A stretch of 64,000 nucleotides of DNA from Vibrio profundi (GTDB lineage Bacteria; Pseudomonadota; Gammaproteobacteria; Enterobacterales; Vibrionaceae): positions 310,001-374,000 of the forward strand of contig NZ_RZIS01000003.1 of NCBI RefSeq assembly GCF_005281835.1, read 5' to 3'. The notes beneath the pieces are model-generated. The model worked only from the letters and a program-made list of their open reading frames with translations. It was not told where the DNA came from and ran no database searches. A program made the translations under genes and the position numbers. This document shows positions 19,306 through 29,683 of this stretch, piece after piece (position 1 is the first letter of the stretch; each line of letters starts with the position of its first letter).

Positions 19306-19980
19306 ATGAAGAAAATCATCATTGCAGTCGTAGTCCTTCTTTTGCTAGGAGGAGGGGGAGCTGGGTACTACTATTTCTTTATGAAAGAAGAGCCTATGGA
19401 AAGTTCTGAAGACGAATCTTCTATGATGACTGACGATCAAAAAGACGGGGCCATGGATGAAAAGCCTATTATGGATCTGTCTATGTCTGAGAATATGACT
19501 CAGTTTTTTGTCAAAGAAAGGAAATTACCTATTCTAAGTGATCCAAGTGAAGATGCTGTTATTGAAGGTTACTTGTATAAAGGCGAAGAAGTCGAGGTTC
19601 TTGAAAAGAGAGATAAATGGGCGAGAATTTCTGACTATATCGTTTTTGAAGAAGGTGGGATGGAAGTCGCAGAGTGGATCTCGTTAGAAGGCTTAAGTAA
19701 TGAAGAAGTTGTTATATCCAAAGAAGAAGGCCTAGAGATTCTCGATTCTTACTTAGAGCAATCCGATGATCTTAAGGTATATCGACAGCAATTCAGAGAT
19801 GCCACTCAAGAGCTACTCAATAAGGGAGATTGTTCACCTGAGGATTTCGAAGAGCTAGGTGGTTGGGTTAAATCTATAAAGTATGAAGGTAAAGAAGTTT
19901 ATTTTATTTACTGCGGTGGGATGAAACTAGAGAATAAGATTTATCTCGATATCGTAAGTAAAGAAACATTCGTCCTTTAG
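19306..19980 (+). CDS. Membrane-anchored protein with SH3-like domain
   Basis: 224 residues: a single N-terminal membrane anchor (residues 3-25, IIIAVVVLLLLGGGGAGYYY), a Met/Asp/Glu-rich linker (about 30-65), then a bacterial SH3-like segment (about 70-130: PILSDPSEDAVIEGYLYKGE... and KWARIS) and an acidic C-terminal domain with two cysteines. The SH3-like fold suggests binding to peptidoglycan or protein, but the ligand is unknown. It ends before a terminator and is monocistronic. Confidence 0.6.
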   Translation: MKKIIIAVVVLLLLGGGGAGYYYFFMKEEPMESSEDESSMMTDDQKDGAMDEKPIMDLSMSENMTQFFVKERKLPILSDPSEDAVIEGYLYKGEEVEVLEKRDKWARISDYIVFEEGGMEVAEWISLEGLSNEEVVISKEEGLEILDSYLEQSDDLKVYRQQFRDATQELLNKGDCSPEDFEELGGWVKSIKYEGKEVYFIYCGGMKLENKIYLDIVSKETFVL

Positions 19981-20037
19981 GTTTAATGTTATATATGTAA
20001 AAGTAACCCTGTTGTAATTATTCTCACCCATAAATAG

Positions 20038-20071
20038 AAACCTATTACTCGTTTAGTAATAGGTTTTTTTT
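20038..20071 (+). terminator. Rho-independent terminator after the SH3-like gene
   Basis: AAACCTATTACT-cgttt-AGTAATAGGTTTTTTTT is a strong hairpin with a long T tract. Confidence 0.9.
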
Positions 20072-20544
20072 ATGTTTTTAACTTGGTTATATACACGGCT
20101 AAATGGTTTTGATTTTTATCTTTACGAATTAAGTGCAGGCATAAACTATAAGATTGTAAATATGACTTTAGGCTAACAATAGATATTTGTTCTATTAATA
20201 GATAGTGACTGCAATATGACATTAATACTGCAACAAGCATACGCAACATGTTTAAATTGATTTGTTTCAATGAGTTACCTGGCTGTTGATGAAAATGTTT
20301 TTAAAATATACCTATTAAAATCAATACCTTAAATCTGTTTACAATTATACAACATTTCATATTAATGGGATCGAAGTCTTATTTTAGAATATCGTGAAAA
20401 TTTGTTTTTGAATTGTAACAATAGTCCGTTAGTTTAATTAGTAGAAGTTGAACAGATTGATAATAATAAAAATTAATTCTGTTTAGTTAATAGGTTTTAT
20501 TAATGAAAGTGTTATTAAACTGCTTGTAAGGGACGGAATCATAA
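20072..20544. other. 473-base AT-rich gap before the pha operon
   Basis: The stretch is very AT-rich and holds no gene I trust. One 66-codon minus-strand frame (20070-20270) begins in the terminator and has no convincing ribosome site. The region must contain the phaB promoter; I cannot fix its boxes. Confidence 0.5.
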
Positions 20545-21285
20545 ATGAAAAAGCTTGCTTTAATTACTGGGTCAAAAGGTGGAATTGGTTCTGCTATTTC
20601 TTCAAAACTGGTTGAAGATGGATATAGAGTAATTGCAACTTACTTCACGGGTAATTACGAATGCGCATTGGAATGGTTTACAGAAAAGGGTTTTACTGAA
20701 GATCAGGTTAGGCTTTTCGAACTGGATGTAACTAATACTGAGCAATGTGCTGAGCGCTTAAGTCAGTTGCTGGAAGAAGAGGGCACTATCGATGTGCTTG
20801 TAAACAATGCCGGTATTACTCGTGATAGCGTGTTCAAGAAAATGGACGCTGAATCTTGGAGAGCGGTGATTGACACTAACTTAAACAGTGTATTTAACGT
20901 TACCCAGCCTTTATTTGCTGCAATGTGTGAAAAAGGCAATTGCCGTGTAATTAATATCTCCTCTGTGAATGGTTTGAAAGGTCAATTCGGGCAAGCGAAC
21001 TATTCTGCGGCGAAAGCTGGAATGATTGGCTTTTCAAAGGCGCTTGCTGCTGAAGGCGCGAGAAGCGCAGTAACTGTTAACGTTATTGCACCAGGATATA
21101 CCGCAACCCCAATGGTCGAACAAATGAAGCCTGAAGTGCTTGAATCGATCAAAGCACAAATTCCTATGAAACGTTTGGCTACACCTGAAGAGATCGGTAA
21201 AGCCGTTAGCTTTTTAGCTGGCGACTCTGGCGCATATATCACAGGTGAGACTCTGTCAGTAAACGGCGGCTTATACATGCACTAA
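20545..21285 (+). CDS. phaB: Acetoacetyl-CoA reductase (NADPH)
   Basis: Reduces acetoacetyl-CoA to (R)-3-hydroxybutyryl-CoA, the monomer for PHB. The 246-residue short-chain dehydrogenase has the nucleotide-binding GSKGGIG motif (residues 9-15), NNAG (about 88-91), catalytic Ser in NISSVNG (about 140) and YSAAK (Tyr about 153). It is the first gene of the phaB-phaA-phaP-phaC cluster with 31 bases to phaA. FabG would look similar, but context decides for PhaB. Confidence 0.92.
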   Translation: MKKLALITGSKGGIGSAISSKLVEDGYRVIATYFTGNYECALEWFTEKGFTEDQVRLFELDVTNTEQCAERLSQLLEEEGTIDVLVNNAGITRDSVFKKMDAESWRAVIDTNLNSVFNVTQPLFAAMCEKGNCRVINISSVNGLKGQFGQANYSAAKAGMIGFSKALAAEGARSAVTVNVIAPGYTATPMVEQMKPEVLESIKAQIPMKRLATPEEIGKAVSFLAGDSGAYITGETLSVNGGLYMH

Positions 21286-21316
21286 TAGTGCATCGCTTCA
21301 TACAAGGAATTAAATC

Positions 21317-22528
21317 ATGGAAAAAGTATTTATCGTTGCTGCAAAAAGAACGCCCCTCGGTTCATTTACAGGAACATTAAAAGACATTACAGCGGGTGAT
21401 TTAGCCGGTGTTGCCATTAAAGGTGCAATGGATTCGGTGGACCTGCCAGCCGAGCTGATCGATGAAGTGATTGTTGGCAATGTTATTTCTGCTGGTCAAG
21501 GAATGGGCGTAGCAAGACAAGCTTCTTTAGCTGCAGGTATCTCTGAAGAAGTCCCTGCTTATGGCGTAAACATGATTTGTGGAAGCGGCATGAAATCTGT
21601 GATGGACGCTGCTTCTCATATCAAGAGCCAAGACGCAGAAGTTGTAGTAGCGGCTGGTGTCGAAGTGATGTCTCAAATTCCATTTATTGTTCCAGCGAGC
21701 ATTCGTAATGGGCATAAGATGGGTGGTATTTCGATGACAGATCTGCTGATCAACGACGGACTTACAGACGCCTTTAACAACTACCACATGGGTGTTACTG
21801 CCGAAAATATCGCTAATTCTTTAGACATTTCTCGCCACGATCAAGACACCTACGCATTAGAAAGCCAACAAAAAGCAACTGCTGCTATTGAAGCTGGGAA
21901 GTTCGTTAGCCAAATCGTGCCTGTCGAAGTTAAACAGCGTAAGAAAACCATCACCTTTGACACTGATGAGTATCCGAAAGCCGATGCGACTTTTGAAGGT
22001 TTATCTAAGCTACGTCCTGCTTTTGACCGTGAAGGCAGTGTGACAGCTGGTAATGCCTCTGGTCTCAACGATGGCGCAAGCGCAATTATTCTGGCTTCAG
22101 AGTCGGCTGTTGAAAAATACGGGCTAACACCGCTCGTCGAACTGACTTCTTACGCTCAGTCTGGGTTAGACCCTAAGCTAATGGGACTAGGGCCTGTCGA
22201 AGCTGTGACTAAAGCCGTTGAGAAAGCGGATCTAGCTTTGAAAGATATCGACTTGTTTGAGTTAAACGAAGCATTCGCAGCACAAGCTTTGGGCGTAGTA
22301 CGTCAGCTTGCAGAAAAGCATGACTTACCAATGGACAGCTTTAAACCAAAAGTGAATGTGAATGGTGGAGCAATCGCATTGGGCCATCCATTAGGCGCAT
22401 CAGGAAACAGAATTATCGTTTCTCTAATCCATGAAATGATCAGCAACCAGACTCAATATGGTGTTGCTTCGCTTTGTGTTGGTGGAGGAATGGGGACGGC
22501 AGTAGTACTTAAAGGCGTGAATGCTTAA
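21317..22528 (+). CDS. phaA: Acetyl-CoA C-acetyltransferase (beta-ketothiolase)
   Basis: Condenses two acetyl-CoA to acetoacetyl-CoA, the first step of PHB synthesis. The 403 residues show thiolase active-site Cys88 in NMICGSG, the GHPLGASG histidine motif near residue 358 and the second active Cys in SLCVGGGMG near residue 388. The start ATG follows AAGGAA. It lies between phaB and the phasin gene in one apparent operon. Confidence 0.93.
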   Translation: MEKVFIVAAKRTPLGSFTGTLKDITAGDLAGVAIKGAMDSVDLPAELIDEVIVGNVISAGQGMGVARQASLAAGISEEVPAYGVNMICGSGMKSVMDAASHIKSQDAEVVVAAGVEVMSQIPFIVPASIRNGHKMGGISMTDLLINDGLTDAFNNYHMGVTAENIANSLDISRHDQDTYALESQQKATAAIEAGKFVSQIVPVEVKQRKKTITFDTDEYPKADATFEGLSKLRPAFDREGSVTAGNASGLNDGASAIILASESAVEKYGLTPLVELTSYAQSGLDPKLMGLGPVEAVTKAVEKADLALKDIDLFELNEAFAAQALGVVRQLAEKHDLPMDSFKPKVNVNGGAIALGHPLGASGNRIIVSLIHEMISNQTQYGVASLCVGGGMGTAVVLKGVNA

Positions 22529-22593
22529 GTAAGACTGTTGAAATTGTAAGACAGAATTTAATTAACTTTATATGTAACTACCAGGAGTGACTT

Positions 22594-22941
22594 ATGTACA
22601 CGGACATTTTTAAAACTTTCACAGACCAAACTGAAAAGCAATTTGAACCGTACTTTAAGTTCAACAAGCTTGTAGCTAAGAACGTTCAAACAATCACTGA
22701 ATTGCAAATGAACGCGATGAAAACATACACAGATATGGGCTTAGCGCAGATGAAAGCGGTAACGGATATCAAAGATGCGACGGGCCTGGCTGCGTTTAAT
22801 AGCCAGCAGCTTGCTGTTCTTAGCCAGCTATCTCAGCAAATGATGAGCGATAGCACTAAGCTACAAGCAGTAGCTAAAGAGTTCAAAGAAGACGTTGAAA
22901 CGCTAACAACAGAAAACTTGAAGACAGCTACACCAGCATAA
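22594..22941 (+). CDS. phaP: Phasin (PHA granule-associated protein)
   Basis: A 115-residue, almost wholly helical protein that coats PHA granules. It fits the phasin_2 family: an N-terminal aromatic-rich FKTFTDQTEKQFEPYFKFNKL segment and amphipathic helices rich in Ala, Gln and Met. The ribosome site CCAGGAG precedes the ATG. Its position between phaA and phaC supports the call. Confidence 0.88.
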   Translation: MYTDIFKTFTDQTEKQFEPYFKFNKLVAKNVQTITELQMNAMKTYTDMGLAQMKAVTDIKDATGLAAFNSQQLAVLSQLSQQMMSDSTKLQAVAKEFKEDVETLTTENLKTATPA

Positions 22942-23017
22942 ATTTTAATCGCCATCAAGCCAGTACTTCTTGGTAAGTGCTGCTTGGTGGCGATTTTCCG
23001 ATTATTGGAGTCATGTT

Positions 23018-24790
23018 ATGTTTCAACACCTCTTTTCGGACTACCTTGTTAAACTTCAACAAACAAACCAGCAATGGTGGACCAATTTTGAGCAAAGCAA
23101 GGAAGCCGCCCAGTCGCCTCTCAACCAAGCAATGCAAGAATTAAACTTTGATGATGCATCAAAGATATTCGAACAAGCAATCAATCAACCTACCGACTTA
23201 CTCAAACTGCAATCACAATGGTGGGAACAGCAACTACAAATTTGGCAAAATGCTGTACTGATGGGAAATACCGAAAGTGTCATTGCAGAAGATCGTAGTG
23301 ACAAACGCTTCATCGACGAAGCATGGAAAAACGACCCTTTCTATAGTTTCATTAAGCAATCTTATCTCCTGTTTAGCAAAAGCTACTTAGAAACCATTAA
23401 TTCGATTGAAGGCATCGATGAGAAAACGAAAGAGCGCGTTGCTTTTTTCTCTCGCCAAGCCATCAATGCCTTATCACCAAGTAATTTCATTGCTACCAAT
23501 CCAGAGCTACTAAAACTAACTCTAGAACGAAATGGTGAAAACTTGCTAGACGGACTGGAGCAACTTCGAGCTGATGTAGAATCGAGTGCCGATATTCTTA
23601 AGATCCGAATGACTAACAGCAACGCATTTAAGCTTGGTCAAGATGTCGCAAATACCGAGGGCGACGTGGTATTTAAGAATGATCTATTCGAACTTATTCA
23701 GTATCACCCTAAAACATCTCAAGTTAACGCTACACCGCTTCTAATTGTCCCGCCATTCATCAATAAATATTACATCCTAGATCTTCGTGAGAAGAACTCT
23801 ATGGTGCGCTGGTTACTAGAGCAGGGCCACAGTGTGTTTATGATGTCTTGGCGCAATCCAGGTCAACAACAGAAAGATGTTGAATTTGGTGATTACGTGA
23901 CGGAAGGGGTGGTGAAAGCAGTATCTGCTATCGAAGACATTACCGGCAAAGAGCAGATCAATGCTGCTGGCTATTGTATTGGCGGGACAGTGCTGGCGTC
24001 TACTGTTGCCTACTATGCAGCGAAACGTATGAAGAAACGCATTAAGACCGCGACATTCTTTACAACGTTACTAGATTTCTCACAACCGGGAGAAGTCGGT
24101 GCTTACGTCAACGACACAATTATTAGTGCTATCGAAAAACAGAATACGTCGAAAGGTTTCATGGATGGGCGTTCACTGAGTGTTACTTTCAGCTTACTGC
24201 GAGAAAACAGCCTGTACTGGAACTACTATGTCGATAACTATTTGAAGGGCAGTAGTCCAATGGACTTCGACCTCTTGTACTGGAATAGTGATAGCACGAA
24301 CGTTGCAGCGAAATGTCATAACTTCTTATTACGTGATTTGTACCTTGAGAACAAATTAGTTCAAGAGAAAGGCGTTAAGGTTGGCGGAGTGTGGATTGAT
24401 CTGAATAAGATTAAAATCCCAAGCTACTTTATCTCTACGAAAGAAGATCATATTGCGCTTTGGCAAGGGACTTACCGTGGTGCACTCAATACAGGTGGCA
24501 ATAAGACATTTGTTCTGGGGGAATCCGGTCATATTGCGGGTATTGTGAATCACCCTGATAAAAACAAATATGGCTATTGGTTGAACGATAATTTGGATGA
24601 TTCTGCAGAGGAGTGGTTAACAAACGCTAGCCACAAAGAGGGGTCATGGTGGACACACTGGGATCAATGGTTACAGGGCTTTGAATCTAACGAGCCTGTA
24701 GAACCATTTAATCGAGGGTCTGAGCTAAATCCTGTGATAGGTCAAGCGCCTGGCAATTACGTAAAACAAGTGCTGCCAATTGTCGAATAA
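23018..24790 (+). CDS. phaC: Class I poly(R)-hydroxyalkanoic acid synthase
   Basis: Polymerises (R)-3-hydroxyacyl-CoA into storage polyester on granules. I use ATG 23018 (590 residues), preceded by TTGGAG, rather than an upstream in-frame ATG lying in the phaP trailer. The alpha/beta hydrolase core has the lipase-like box GYCIGG with nucleophile Cys320, an aspartate in the STKEDHIALW region and the catalytic His in GESGHIAGIVNHP. The N-terminal helical domain (1-200) is typical of class I enzymes. It is the last gene of the operon. Confidence 0.93.
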   Translation: MFQHLFSDYLVKLQQTNQQWWTNFEQSKEAAQSPLNQAMQELNFDDASKIFEQAINQPTDLLKLQSQWWEQQLQIWQNAVLMGNTESVIAEDRSDKRFIDEAWKNDPFYSFIKQSYLLFSKSYLETINSIEGIDEKTKERVAFFSRQAINALSPSNFIATNPELLKLTLERNGENLLDGLEQLRADVESSADILKIRMTNSNAFKLGQDVANTEGDVVFKNDLFELIQYHPKTSQVNATPLLIVPPFINKYYILDLREKNSMVRWLLEQGHSVFMMSWRNPGQQQKDVEFGDYVTEGVVKAVSAIEDITGKEQINAAGYCIGGTVLASTVAYYAAKRMKKRIKTATFFTTLLDFSQPGEVGAYVNDTIISAIEKQNTSKGFMDGRSLSVTFSLLRENSLYWNYYVDNYLKGSSPMDFDLLYWNSDSTNVAAKCHNFLLRDLYLENKLVQEKGVKVGGVWIDLNKIKIPSYFISTKEDHIALWQGTYRGALNTGGNKTFVLGESGHIAGIVNHPDKNKYGYWLNDNLDDSAEEWLTNASHKEGSWWTHWDQWLQGFESNEPVEPFNRGSELNPVIGQAPGNYVKQVLPIVE

Positions 24791-24816
24791 GCGTGTCTTT
24801 ATAATATTCAGGTAAT

Positions 24817-24846
24817 AAAAAAGCCACTGTATACAGTGGCTTTTTA
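24817..24846. terminator. Bidirectional terminator between the pha and nap operons
   Basis: AAAAAGCCACTGTA-TACAGTGGCTTTTT is a perfect palindrome flanked by A and T tracts between convergent operons. Confidence 0.92.
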
Positions 24847-24883
24847 GTGTCAGCATAATAGGCAAAAGTTGACTAATTTCTTT

Positions 24884-25021
24884 CTAGTCGATTTCTTTGT
24901 CTTTACCAAGAGAAAGAAGCCAAACAGAGAATCCAGCAACAACGGCAAAGCCTGTAAGGATAATTACTGGCATGGCGCTATAGCCAAGGAAATGCCAAAT
25001 AAAACTCTCTAATGTACTCAT
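24884..25021 (-). CDS. Small membrane protein closing the nap operon (TIGR02808-like)
   Basis: A 45-residue protein, MSTLESFIWHFLGYSAMPVI onward, with one membrane helix (about residues 16-38) and a charged tail ending KDKEID. AAGGAGC lies about 9 bases upstream of its ATG, and it begins only 12 bases after the napC stop, so it is probably translated from the nap transcript. It resembles the short protein family TIGR02808, which I recall being associated with respiratory reductase loci in Vibrio and relatives; I cannot confirm that here. It is not NapE by sequence. The function is unknown. Confidence 0.75.
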   Translation of the reverse strand: MSTLESFIWHFLGYSAMPVIILTGFAVVAGFSVWLLSLGKDKEID

Positions 25022-25033
25022 TTCAAGGGCTCC

Positions 25034-25612
25034 TTATTGCCAGCCTTCTACACCGTGCATGTCGGGTAGTTTATGGGCGATACCTTTGTGACAATCCACA
25101 CAGGTCTTCTCACCTGAAGCAAGTGCCGTAGAGTGCTGTTTAGCACTACGTGGGCTTTGTTCAGAGAAATCCATGTAATCAAACTGGTGACAGTTACGAC
25201 ATTCTAGAGAATCATTGTTTTTGAATCGAGCCCACTCCCTTTCGGCCAAATGTGCGCGACGCTCTTTAAACTTCTCTTCTGTACCAATAGTATCAAGCAC
25301 AAAGTAAGCAAAAAGCTCTTTTGATGCTTGTACCTTACGTACAATTTTGTCTGTCCATTCGTGAGGTACGTGACAATCAGAACAGATAGCACGAACACCA
25401 GAACGGTTTGAGTAGTGAATCGTTTCTTGGATTTCTTGTACAATCGGAGCGTGACAGCCAGAACAGAACTCTTCCGAGTTTGTTGCTTCCATACCCGTGT
25501 TGAATGCACCCCAGAATAACAAACCACCGGCGAAGCCCATGAATAACACAACACCAACGGCTGCTTTACTCGGGGTTGCTAATCGTTTCCAAAACGCTTT
25601 AAGTAATTTCAT
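25034..25612 (-). CDS. napC: Periplasmic nitrate reductase tetraheme cytochrome c
   Basis: Inner-membrane quinol dehydrogenase of the NapC/NirT family that passes electrons from menaquinol to NapB/NapA. The 192 residues contain one N-terminal anchor helix (about 17-40) and four CXXCH heme sites: CSGCH, CSDCH, CRNCH and CVDCH. Its length is typical. It follows napB by 29 bases in the operon napF-D-A-B-C. Confidence 0.93.
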   Translation of the reverse strand: MKLLKAFWKRLATPSKAAVGVVLFMGFAGGLLFWGAFNTGMEATNSEEFCSGCHAPIVQEIQETIHYSNRSGVRAICSDCHVPHEWTDKIVRKVQASKELFAYFVLDTIGTEEKFKERRAHLAEREWARFKNNDSLECRNCHQFDYMDFSEQSPRSAKQHSTALASGEKTCVDCHKGIAHKLPDMHGVEGWQ

Positions 25613-25641
25613 ATAATAGCCTCTCTACTATGCGGCTACGA

Positions 25642-26097
25642 TTAGCGTAACGAATCAACAGGTTTGAATTCGTTCTCAACCAGAGGTTTAGCTGCTGCTT
25701 GAGGTACGTGACACTGAAGACAGAAGTAACGACGTGGTGATACGTCCGCCAGTACTGCATCTTCACGGTTCACATAGTGAGTTACACTAATTTTGGTTGC
25801 GCCCATCTCTTTAGCATTCTTCCAGCTATGACAAGCCAGACATTTGTTTGCGTTTAGAGATACTTCATAGCTACGAATAGTATGAGGCACTAGTGGTGGC
25901 TGATATACGTATTCGCTATCAAGCACTTGATCTCGTGGGAATTTTTTGAAGTCGTCAGCGGCACGAGTCGCTTCTAACTCTGATGCACCACGTAGTGATT
26001 CAACACCACCGATGCCGCCTGGGTTTTCAAGTTCAGCTTGAGCTACGCCTGTTAGTAACAAACCAACTGACAGTAGGGCAGTAATCAGTTTTTTCAT
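25642..26097 (-). CDS. napB: Periplasmic nitrate reductase diheme cytochrome c
   Basis: Small electron-transfer subunit of the NapAB complex. The 151 residues include a signal peptide (cut after AQA near residue 21), then two heme sites, CLACH (about 86) and CLQCH (about 129), each with the usual flanking sequence for the family (KCLACHSW, YFCLQCHVPQ). It is 95 bases downstream of napA. Confidence 0.93.
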   Translation of the reverse strand: MKKLITALLSVGLLLTGVAQAELENPGGIGGVESLRGASELEATRAADDFKKFPRDQVLDSEYVYQPPLVPHTIRSYEVSLNANKCLACHSWKNAKEMGATKISVTHYVNREDAVLADVSPRRYFCLQCHVPQAAAKPLVENEFKPVDSLR

Positions 26098-26192
26098 ATC
26101 AATTTCTCCGCCTAATGGCTAATTCTTTGATTGGGCTGCAATAGGAATCGGCAGCCCGAGCATTAATTCTTGCTTAACGAATAAGTGTTCAA

Positions 26193-28682
26193 TTAAGAAA
26201 CTTTAGTGATCTTCACAGGACACTTCTTGAAATCCGTCTGTTTAGACAGTGGATCCGTTGCATCCAAGATCAGTTTGTTAATTAGGATTCGTGCATCAAA
26301 GAATGGTACGAATACCAAGCCTTGCGGTGGACGGTTACGGCCGCGTGTTTCAACACGTACACGTACTTCACCACGTTTGTTCTCAATAAGAACTTCATCA
26401 CCACGACGTAAGCCACGAGCTTTGGCGTCAGCAGGGTGGATGTAACACAGAGCATCCGGTACTGCTTTGTATAGCTCTGGTACACGACGTGTCATAGTAC
26501 CTGTATGCCAGTGCTCAAGAACACGGCCAGTACATAGCCACATGTCGAACTCAGAATCCGGAGCTTCAGGTGGCGCTTCGTATGGAGCCGAGATAATCAG
26601 AGCTTTACCATCTGGCTTACCGTAGAAGTCCCAACCAGAACCTTTCTTAGCGTATGGATCTGAACCTTCTTTGTAACGCCAAAGTGTTTCTTTGCCATCA
26701 ACTACAGGCCAACGTAAGCCACGTACAGTGTGGTAAACATCGTATGGTGCTAAATCGTGACCGTGGTCGCGACCAAATGCAGCGTATTCTTCGAATAGAC
26801 CTTTCTGAACATAGAAACCTTGAGCGTGCGCATCATCGTTAAGTTCACGAGCCTCTTCGATAGGGAACTTGTCGACTTGACCGTTTTTGAACAGCATGTC
26901 GTACATAGTTTTACCGCGGTACTCAGGTGCTTTTGCAAGTAGGTCTTCGCCCCAAACTTCTTCAATTGTGAAGCGCTTAGAGAACTCCATAATCTGCCAA
27001 AGGTCAGACTTCGCGTTACCGACGGTTTTAACTTGTTGGTACCAAGCTTGAGTACGACGCTCTGCGTTACCGTAAGCGCCTTCTTTTTCGATCCACATTG
27101 CTGTAGGAAGAATCAAGTCAGCAGCTTGAGCGGTAGCTGTTGGGTATGGGTCTGAACACACGATGAAGTTTTCAGGGTTACGGTAACCTGGAAGACGTTC
27201 TTCGTTGATGTTTGGACCAGCTTGCATGTTGTTGTTACACATTACCCAGTAAGCGTTGATCTTACCGTCTTTAAGCATACGATCTTGAACAACAGCGTGA
27301 GCACCAGGCTTAGGTGGGATAGTGCCTTCTGGTAGTTTCCAGATATCTTCAGCAATTTTACGGTGCTTAGGATTAGCAACGACCATATCTGCTGGTAGAC
27401 GGTGTGAGAATGTACCTACTTCACGCGCAGTACCACAAGCTGAAGGTTGACCTGTTAGTGAGAACGGGCTGTTACCTGGAGTCGCAATCTTACCTGTTAG
27501 AAGGTGGATGTTGTAAACAAGGCTGTTCATCCATACACCACGAGTATGTTGGTTCATACCCATAGTCCATAGAGACATCACTTTAATGTTTGGATCTGCG
27601 TATTGCTTAGCAAGCTCAATGAGCTTGTCTTCAGCAACACCTGACAACTCAGAAGCCTTTTCAACGGTGTAAGGCGCTACAGACTTCTTGTACTCATCGA
27701 ATGAGATAGAAGACATTTTACCCGAGTTAGGGTTAGCAGCGGCTTGTTGTAGAGGATCGTCGTCACGCAGGCCGTAACCAATGTCGGTCGTCGCTTGCTT
27801 GAAGTTTGTGTGCTTGTTAACGAAGTCCCAGTTAACTGCATCGTTCTGGATGATGTAGTTAGCGATGAAGTTCGCAATTGCTAGGTCAGATTGTGGTTCG
27901 AAAATGTAACCTTTGTCAGCAAGCTCAAATGAACGGTGGTAGTAAGTAGACAGTACGTTTACTTTTACGTGTGGGTGGCTTAAACGTCGGTCAGTAATAC
28001 GAGTCCATAATACTGGGTGCATTTCTGCCATGTTTGAACCCCACAGTACGAATGCATCTGCGTGTTCAAAATCGTCGTAACAACCCATTGGCTCATCGAT
28101 ACCGAAAGTACGCATGAATGCACCAACAGCTGAAGCCATACAGTGACGAGCGTTAGGATCGATGTTGTTTGAGCGGAAACCCGCTTTCATCATTTTAGCC
28201 GCAGCGTAACCTTCCATTACTGTCCACTGGCCAGAACCGAACATACCAACGCCTGTTGGACCTTTGTCTTTCAGAGCCTGTTTCCACTTTTCAGCCATTA
28301 CGTCGAAAGCGGTGTCCCAATCTACTGGAGCGAAGTCGCCATCTTTATGGTACTTGCCATCTTTCATACGAAGCAGAGGCTGCTCAAGACGATCTTTGCC
28401 GTACATGATTTTTGAAAGGAAGTAACCTTTGATACAGTTAAGACCTTTGTTTACTGGCGCTTCAGGGTCACCCTGAGTTGCCACAACTTTACCATTTTGT
28501 GTACCAACAAGTACTGAACAACCTGTACCACAAAAACGACAAGGCGCTTTGTCCCAAGTAATCTTTGTTTGGTCAGAACTTGCTATCAGGTTGGTTGCTG
28601 TCGCTGGCAATGAAACGCCTGCTACTGCTGCCGCTGATGCTGCTGCATTTGCTTTCACAAATGCACGTCTTGTCATTTTCAT
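26193..28682 (-). CDS. napA: Periplasmic nitrate reductase catalytic subunit
   Basis: Reduces nitrate to nitrite in the periplasm using a bis-MGD molybdenum cofactor and one [4Fe-4S] cluster. The 829 residues begin with a Tat signal (MTRRAFVK). The N-terminal cluster motif is CRFCGTGC plus a fourth Cys in LNCIKG, and the Mo-ligand Cys lies in [10 protein letters not shown] near residue 180. The C-terminal MGD-binding domain ([14 protein letters not shown] onward) is complete. Its ATG overlaps the napD stop by four bases (ATGA), indicating translational coupling with its chaperone. Confidence 0.95.
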   Translation of the reverse strand: MKMTRRAFVKANAAASAAAVAGVSLPATATNLIASSDQTKITWDKAPCRFCGTGCSVLVGTQNGKVVATQGDPEAPVNKGLNCIKGYFLSKIMYGKDRLEQPLLRMKDGKYHKDGDFAPVDWDTAFDVMAEKWKQALKDKGPTGVGMFGSGQWTVMEGYAAAKMMKAGFRSNNIDPNARHCMASAVGAFMRTFGIDEPMGCYDDFEHADAFVLWGSNMAEMHPVLWTRITDRRLSHPHVKVNVLSTYYHRSFELADKGYIFEPQSDLAIANFIANYIIQNDAVNWDFVNKHTNFKQATTDIGYGLRDDDPLQQAAANPNSGKMSSISFDEYKKSVAPYTVEKASELSGVAEDKLIELAKQYADPNIKVMSLWTMGMNQHTRGVWMNSLVYNIHLLTGKIATPGNSPFSLTGQPSACGTAREVGTFSHRLPADMVVANPKHRKIAEDIWKLPEGTIPPKPGAHAVVQDRMLKDGKINAYWVMCNNNMQAGPNINEERLPGYRNPENFIVCSDPYPTATAQAADLILPTAMWIEKEGAYGNAERRTQAWYQQVKTVGNAKSDLWQIMEFSKRFTIEEVWGEDLLAKAPEYRGKTMYDMLFKNGQVDKFPIEEARELNDDAHAQGFYVQKGLFEEYAAFGRDHGHDLAPYDVYHTVRGLRWPVVDGKETLWRYKEGSDPYAKKGSGWDFYGKPDGKALIISAPYEAPPEAPDSEFDMWLCTGRVLEHWHTGTMTRRVPELYKAVPDALCYIHPADAKARGLRRGDEVLIENKRGEVRVRVETRGRNRPPQGLVFVPFFDARILINKLILDATDPLSKQTDFKKCPVKITKVS

Positions 28683-28984
28683 ACTTCACCCTCGATTTGA
28701 GAATTGTTACTTCCAGTGTCTGAATCTATATCGTCTAAGCCAGTTTCGATTTGGTGATAAACCAAAGCTGTACCCAGAACGTTCGTTAAATTATTTATCG
28801 CGTCGATGGTATCAGTGACAAAACCTTGGTTTTCCGTCTCCAGTACCACAATGATTTTGCCTTCAGGGCTATCACCGTAAATCTCTGCATTATCGAATTT
28901 TTCGATTTCCGCTTTGATTTCAGTGAGGTGCTCTGGGCTCACATGTACGACTAAACTTGAAATGTGCACTTCATTTAGTGCCAT
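28679..28984 (-). CDS. napD: NapA signal-peptide chaperone
   Basis: Cytoplasmic Tat-proofreading chaperone that binds the NapA signal peptide. The 101 residues fit NapD: the N-terminal [14 protein letters not shown] strand-helix, a ferredoxin-like fold with KIIVVLETE, and an acidic C-terminal tail. It is 18 bases after napF and overlaps napA. Confidence 0.9.
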   Translation of the reverse strand: MALNEVHISSLVVHVSPEHLTEIKAEIEKFDNAEIYGDSPEGKIIVVLETENQGFVTDTIDAINNLTNVLGTALVYHQIETGLDDIDSDTGSNNSQIEGEV

Positions 28985-29002
28985 AAGTTGCTCTCGTTAT
29001 TT

Positions 29003-29482
29003 TTAATTATTGCTCACAAGAATTGCTGAAGTAGGGCACACTGCAACGCACGCTCCACAACCACTACATTCATCTATTTCTATTTTGGGTAAAGCCACAC
29101 CACCGGCTCTCAGTTGAAACTGTATGGCCATTGGCTCACACATGTCACCGCAGCTGCGGCATTCAACGTTTTTGTTTGCGAGACACTCATCGTTGATAGA
29201 TGCCTTAGCAGGCCAAGGAGTCTCTTGCATGTCGGAAAAAATGGGTTCAGGACATACATCGGCACACTGATAACAAAACGTGCACTCATCTTTATTAAAG
29301 TCGACTGTAGGAAAACCGCCATCACCGATAACAATGATTTTTGTTTCACATACTTCAATGCACTTTCCGCATCGCGTACAATCATCTGTAAATGTACTGC
29401 GCTTTTTTATCCACGGCAGGCGAATCAGACTTTCGTCGACTTTCCTGCGGGAAAATAATCGTCTTCTTGTTAAGTCAACCAC
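29003..29482 (-). CDS. napF: Ferredoxin-type protein of the nap operon
   Basis: A 159-residue cytoplasmic iron-sulfur protein thought to help NapA maturation. It has four cysteine clusters: CTRCGKCIEVC, CTFCYQCADVC, CRSCGDMC and CSGCGACVAVCP, enough for three or four [4Fe-4S] centres, as in NapF. The RRRLFSRRK N-terminus is typical of the family. It is the first gene of the operon, reading away from narQ. Confidence 0.92.
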   Translation of the reverse strand: MVDLTRRRLFSRRKVDESLIRLPWIKKRSTFTDDCTRCGKCIEVCETKIIVIGDGGFPTVDFNKDECTFCYQCADVCPEPIFSDMQETPWPAKASINDECLANKNVECRSCGDMCEPMAIQFQLRAGGVALPKIEIDECSGCGACVAVCPTSAILVSNN

Positions 29483-29654
29483 TTAACTCTTCCAATTTTT
29501 AAACATGGCCTTTATCAATATAGCGTACAAACATTATTTCGCTGGAGCATTGCTCAAAAAACGCGAATCGTTGTTAACGAAATGTGACGCTAAGCCATTA
29601 ATAAGCTTTAATTAATTTTCACAGGTAGTGTAATTTTAGAAATAATTGTATAAA

Positions 29655-29670
29655 TACCCCCTAAGGGTTA
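29655..29670. promoter_or_regulatory. NarP/NarL-type 7-2-7 site between nap and narQP
   Basis: TACCCCCTAAGGGTTA is an inverted pair of heptamers two bases apart, close to the TACYYMT-N2-AKRRGTA consensus that NarP prefers. A further heptamer with a perfect TACYYMT match, TACTCCT, lies at 29745-29751. The position in the divergent gap fits NarP control of both operons. Confidence 0.5.
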
Positions 29671-29683
29671 ATGCCAGACAAGA

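Noticed and set aside
20070..20270. 66-codon minus-strand open frame in the gap before phaB
   Set aside because: It starts in AT-rich sequence, runs into the preceding terminator, has no convincing ribosome site and encodes a low-complexity hydrophobic peptide.
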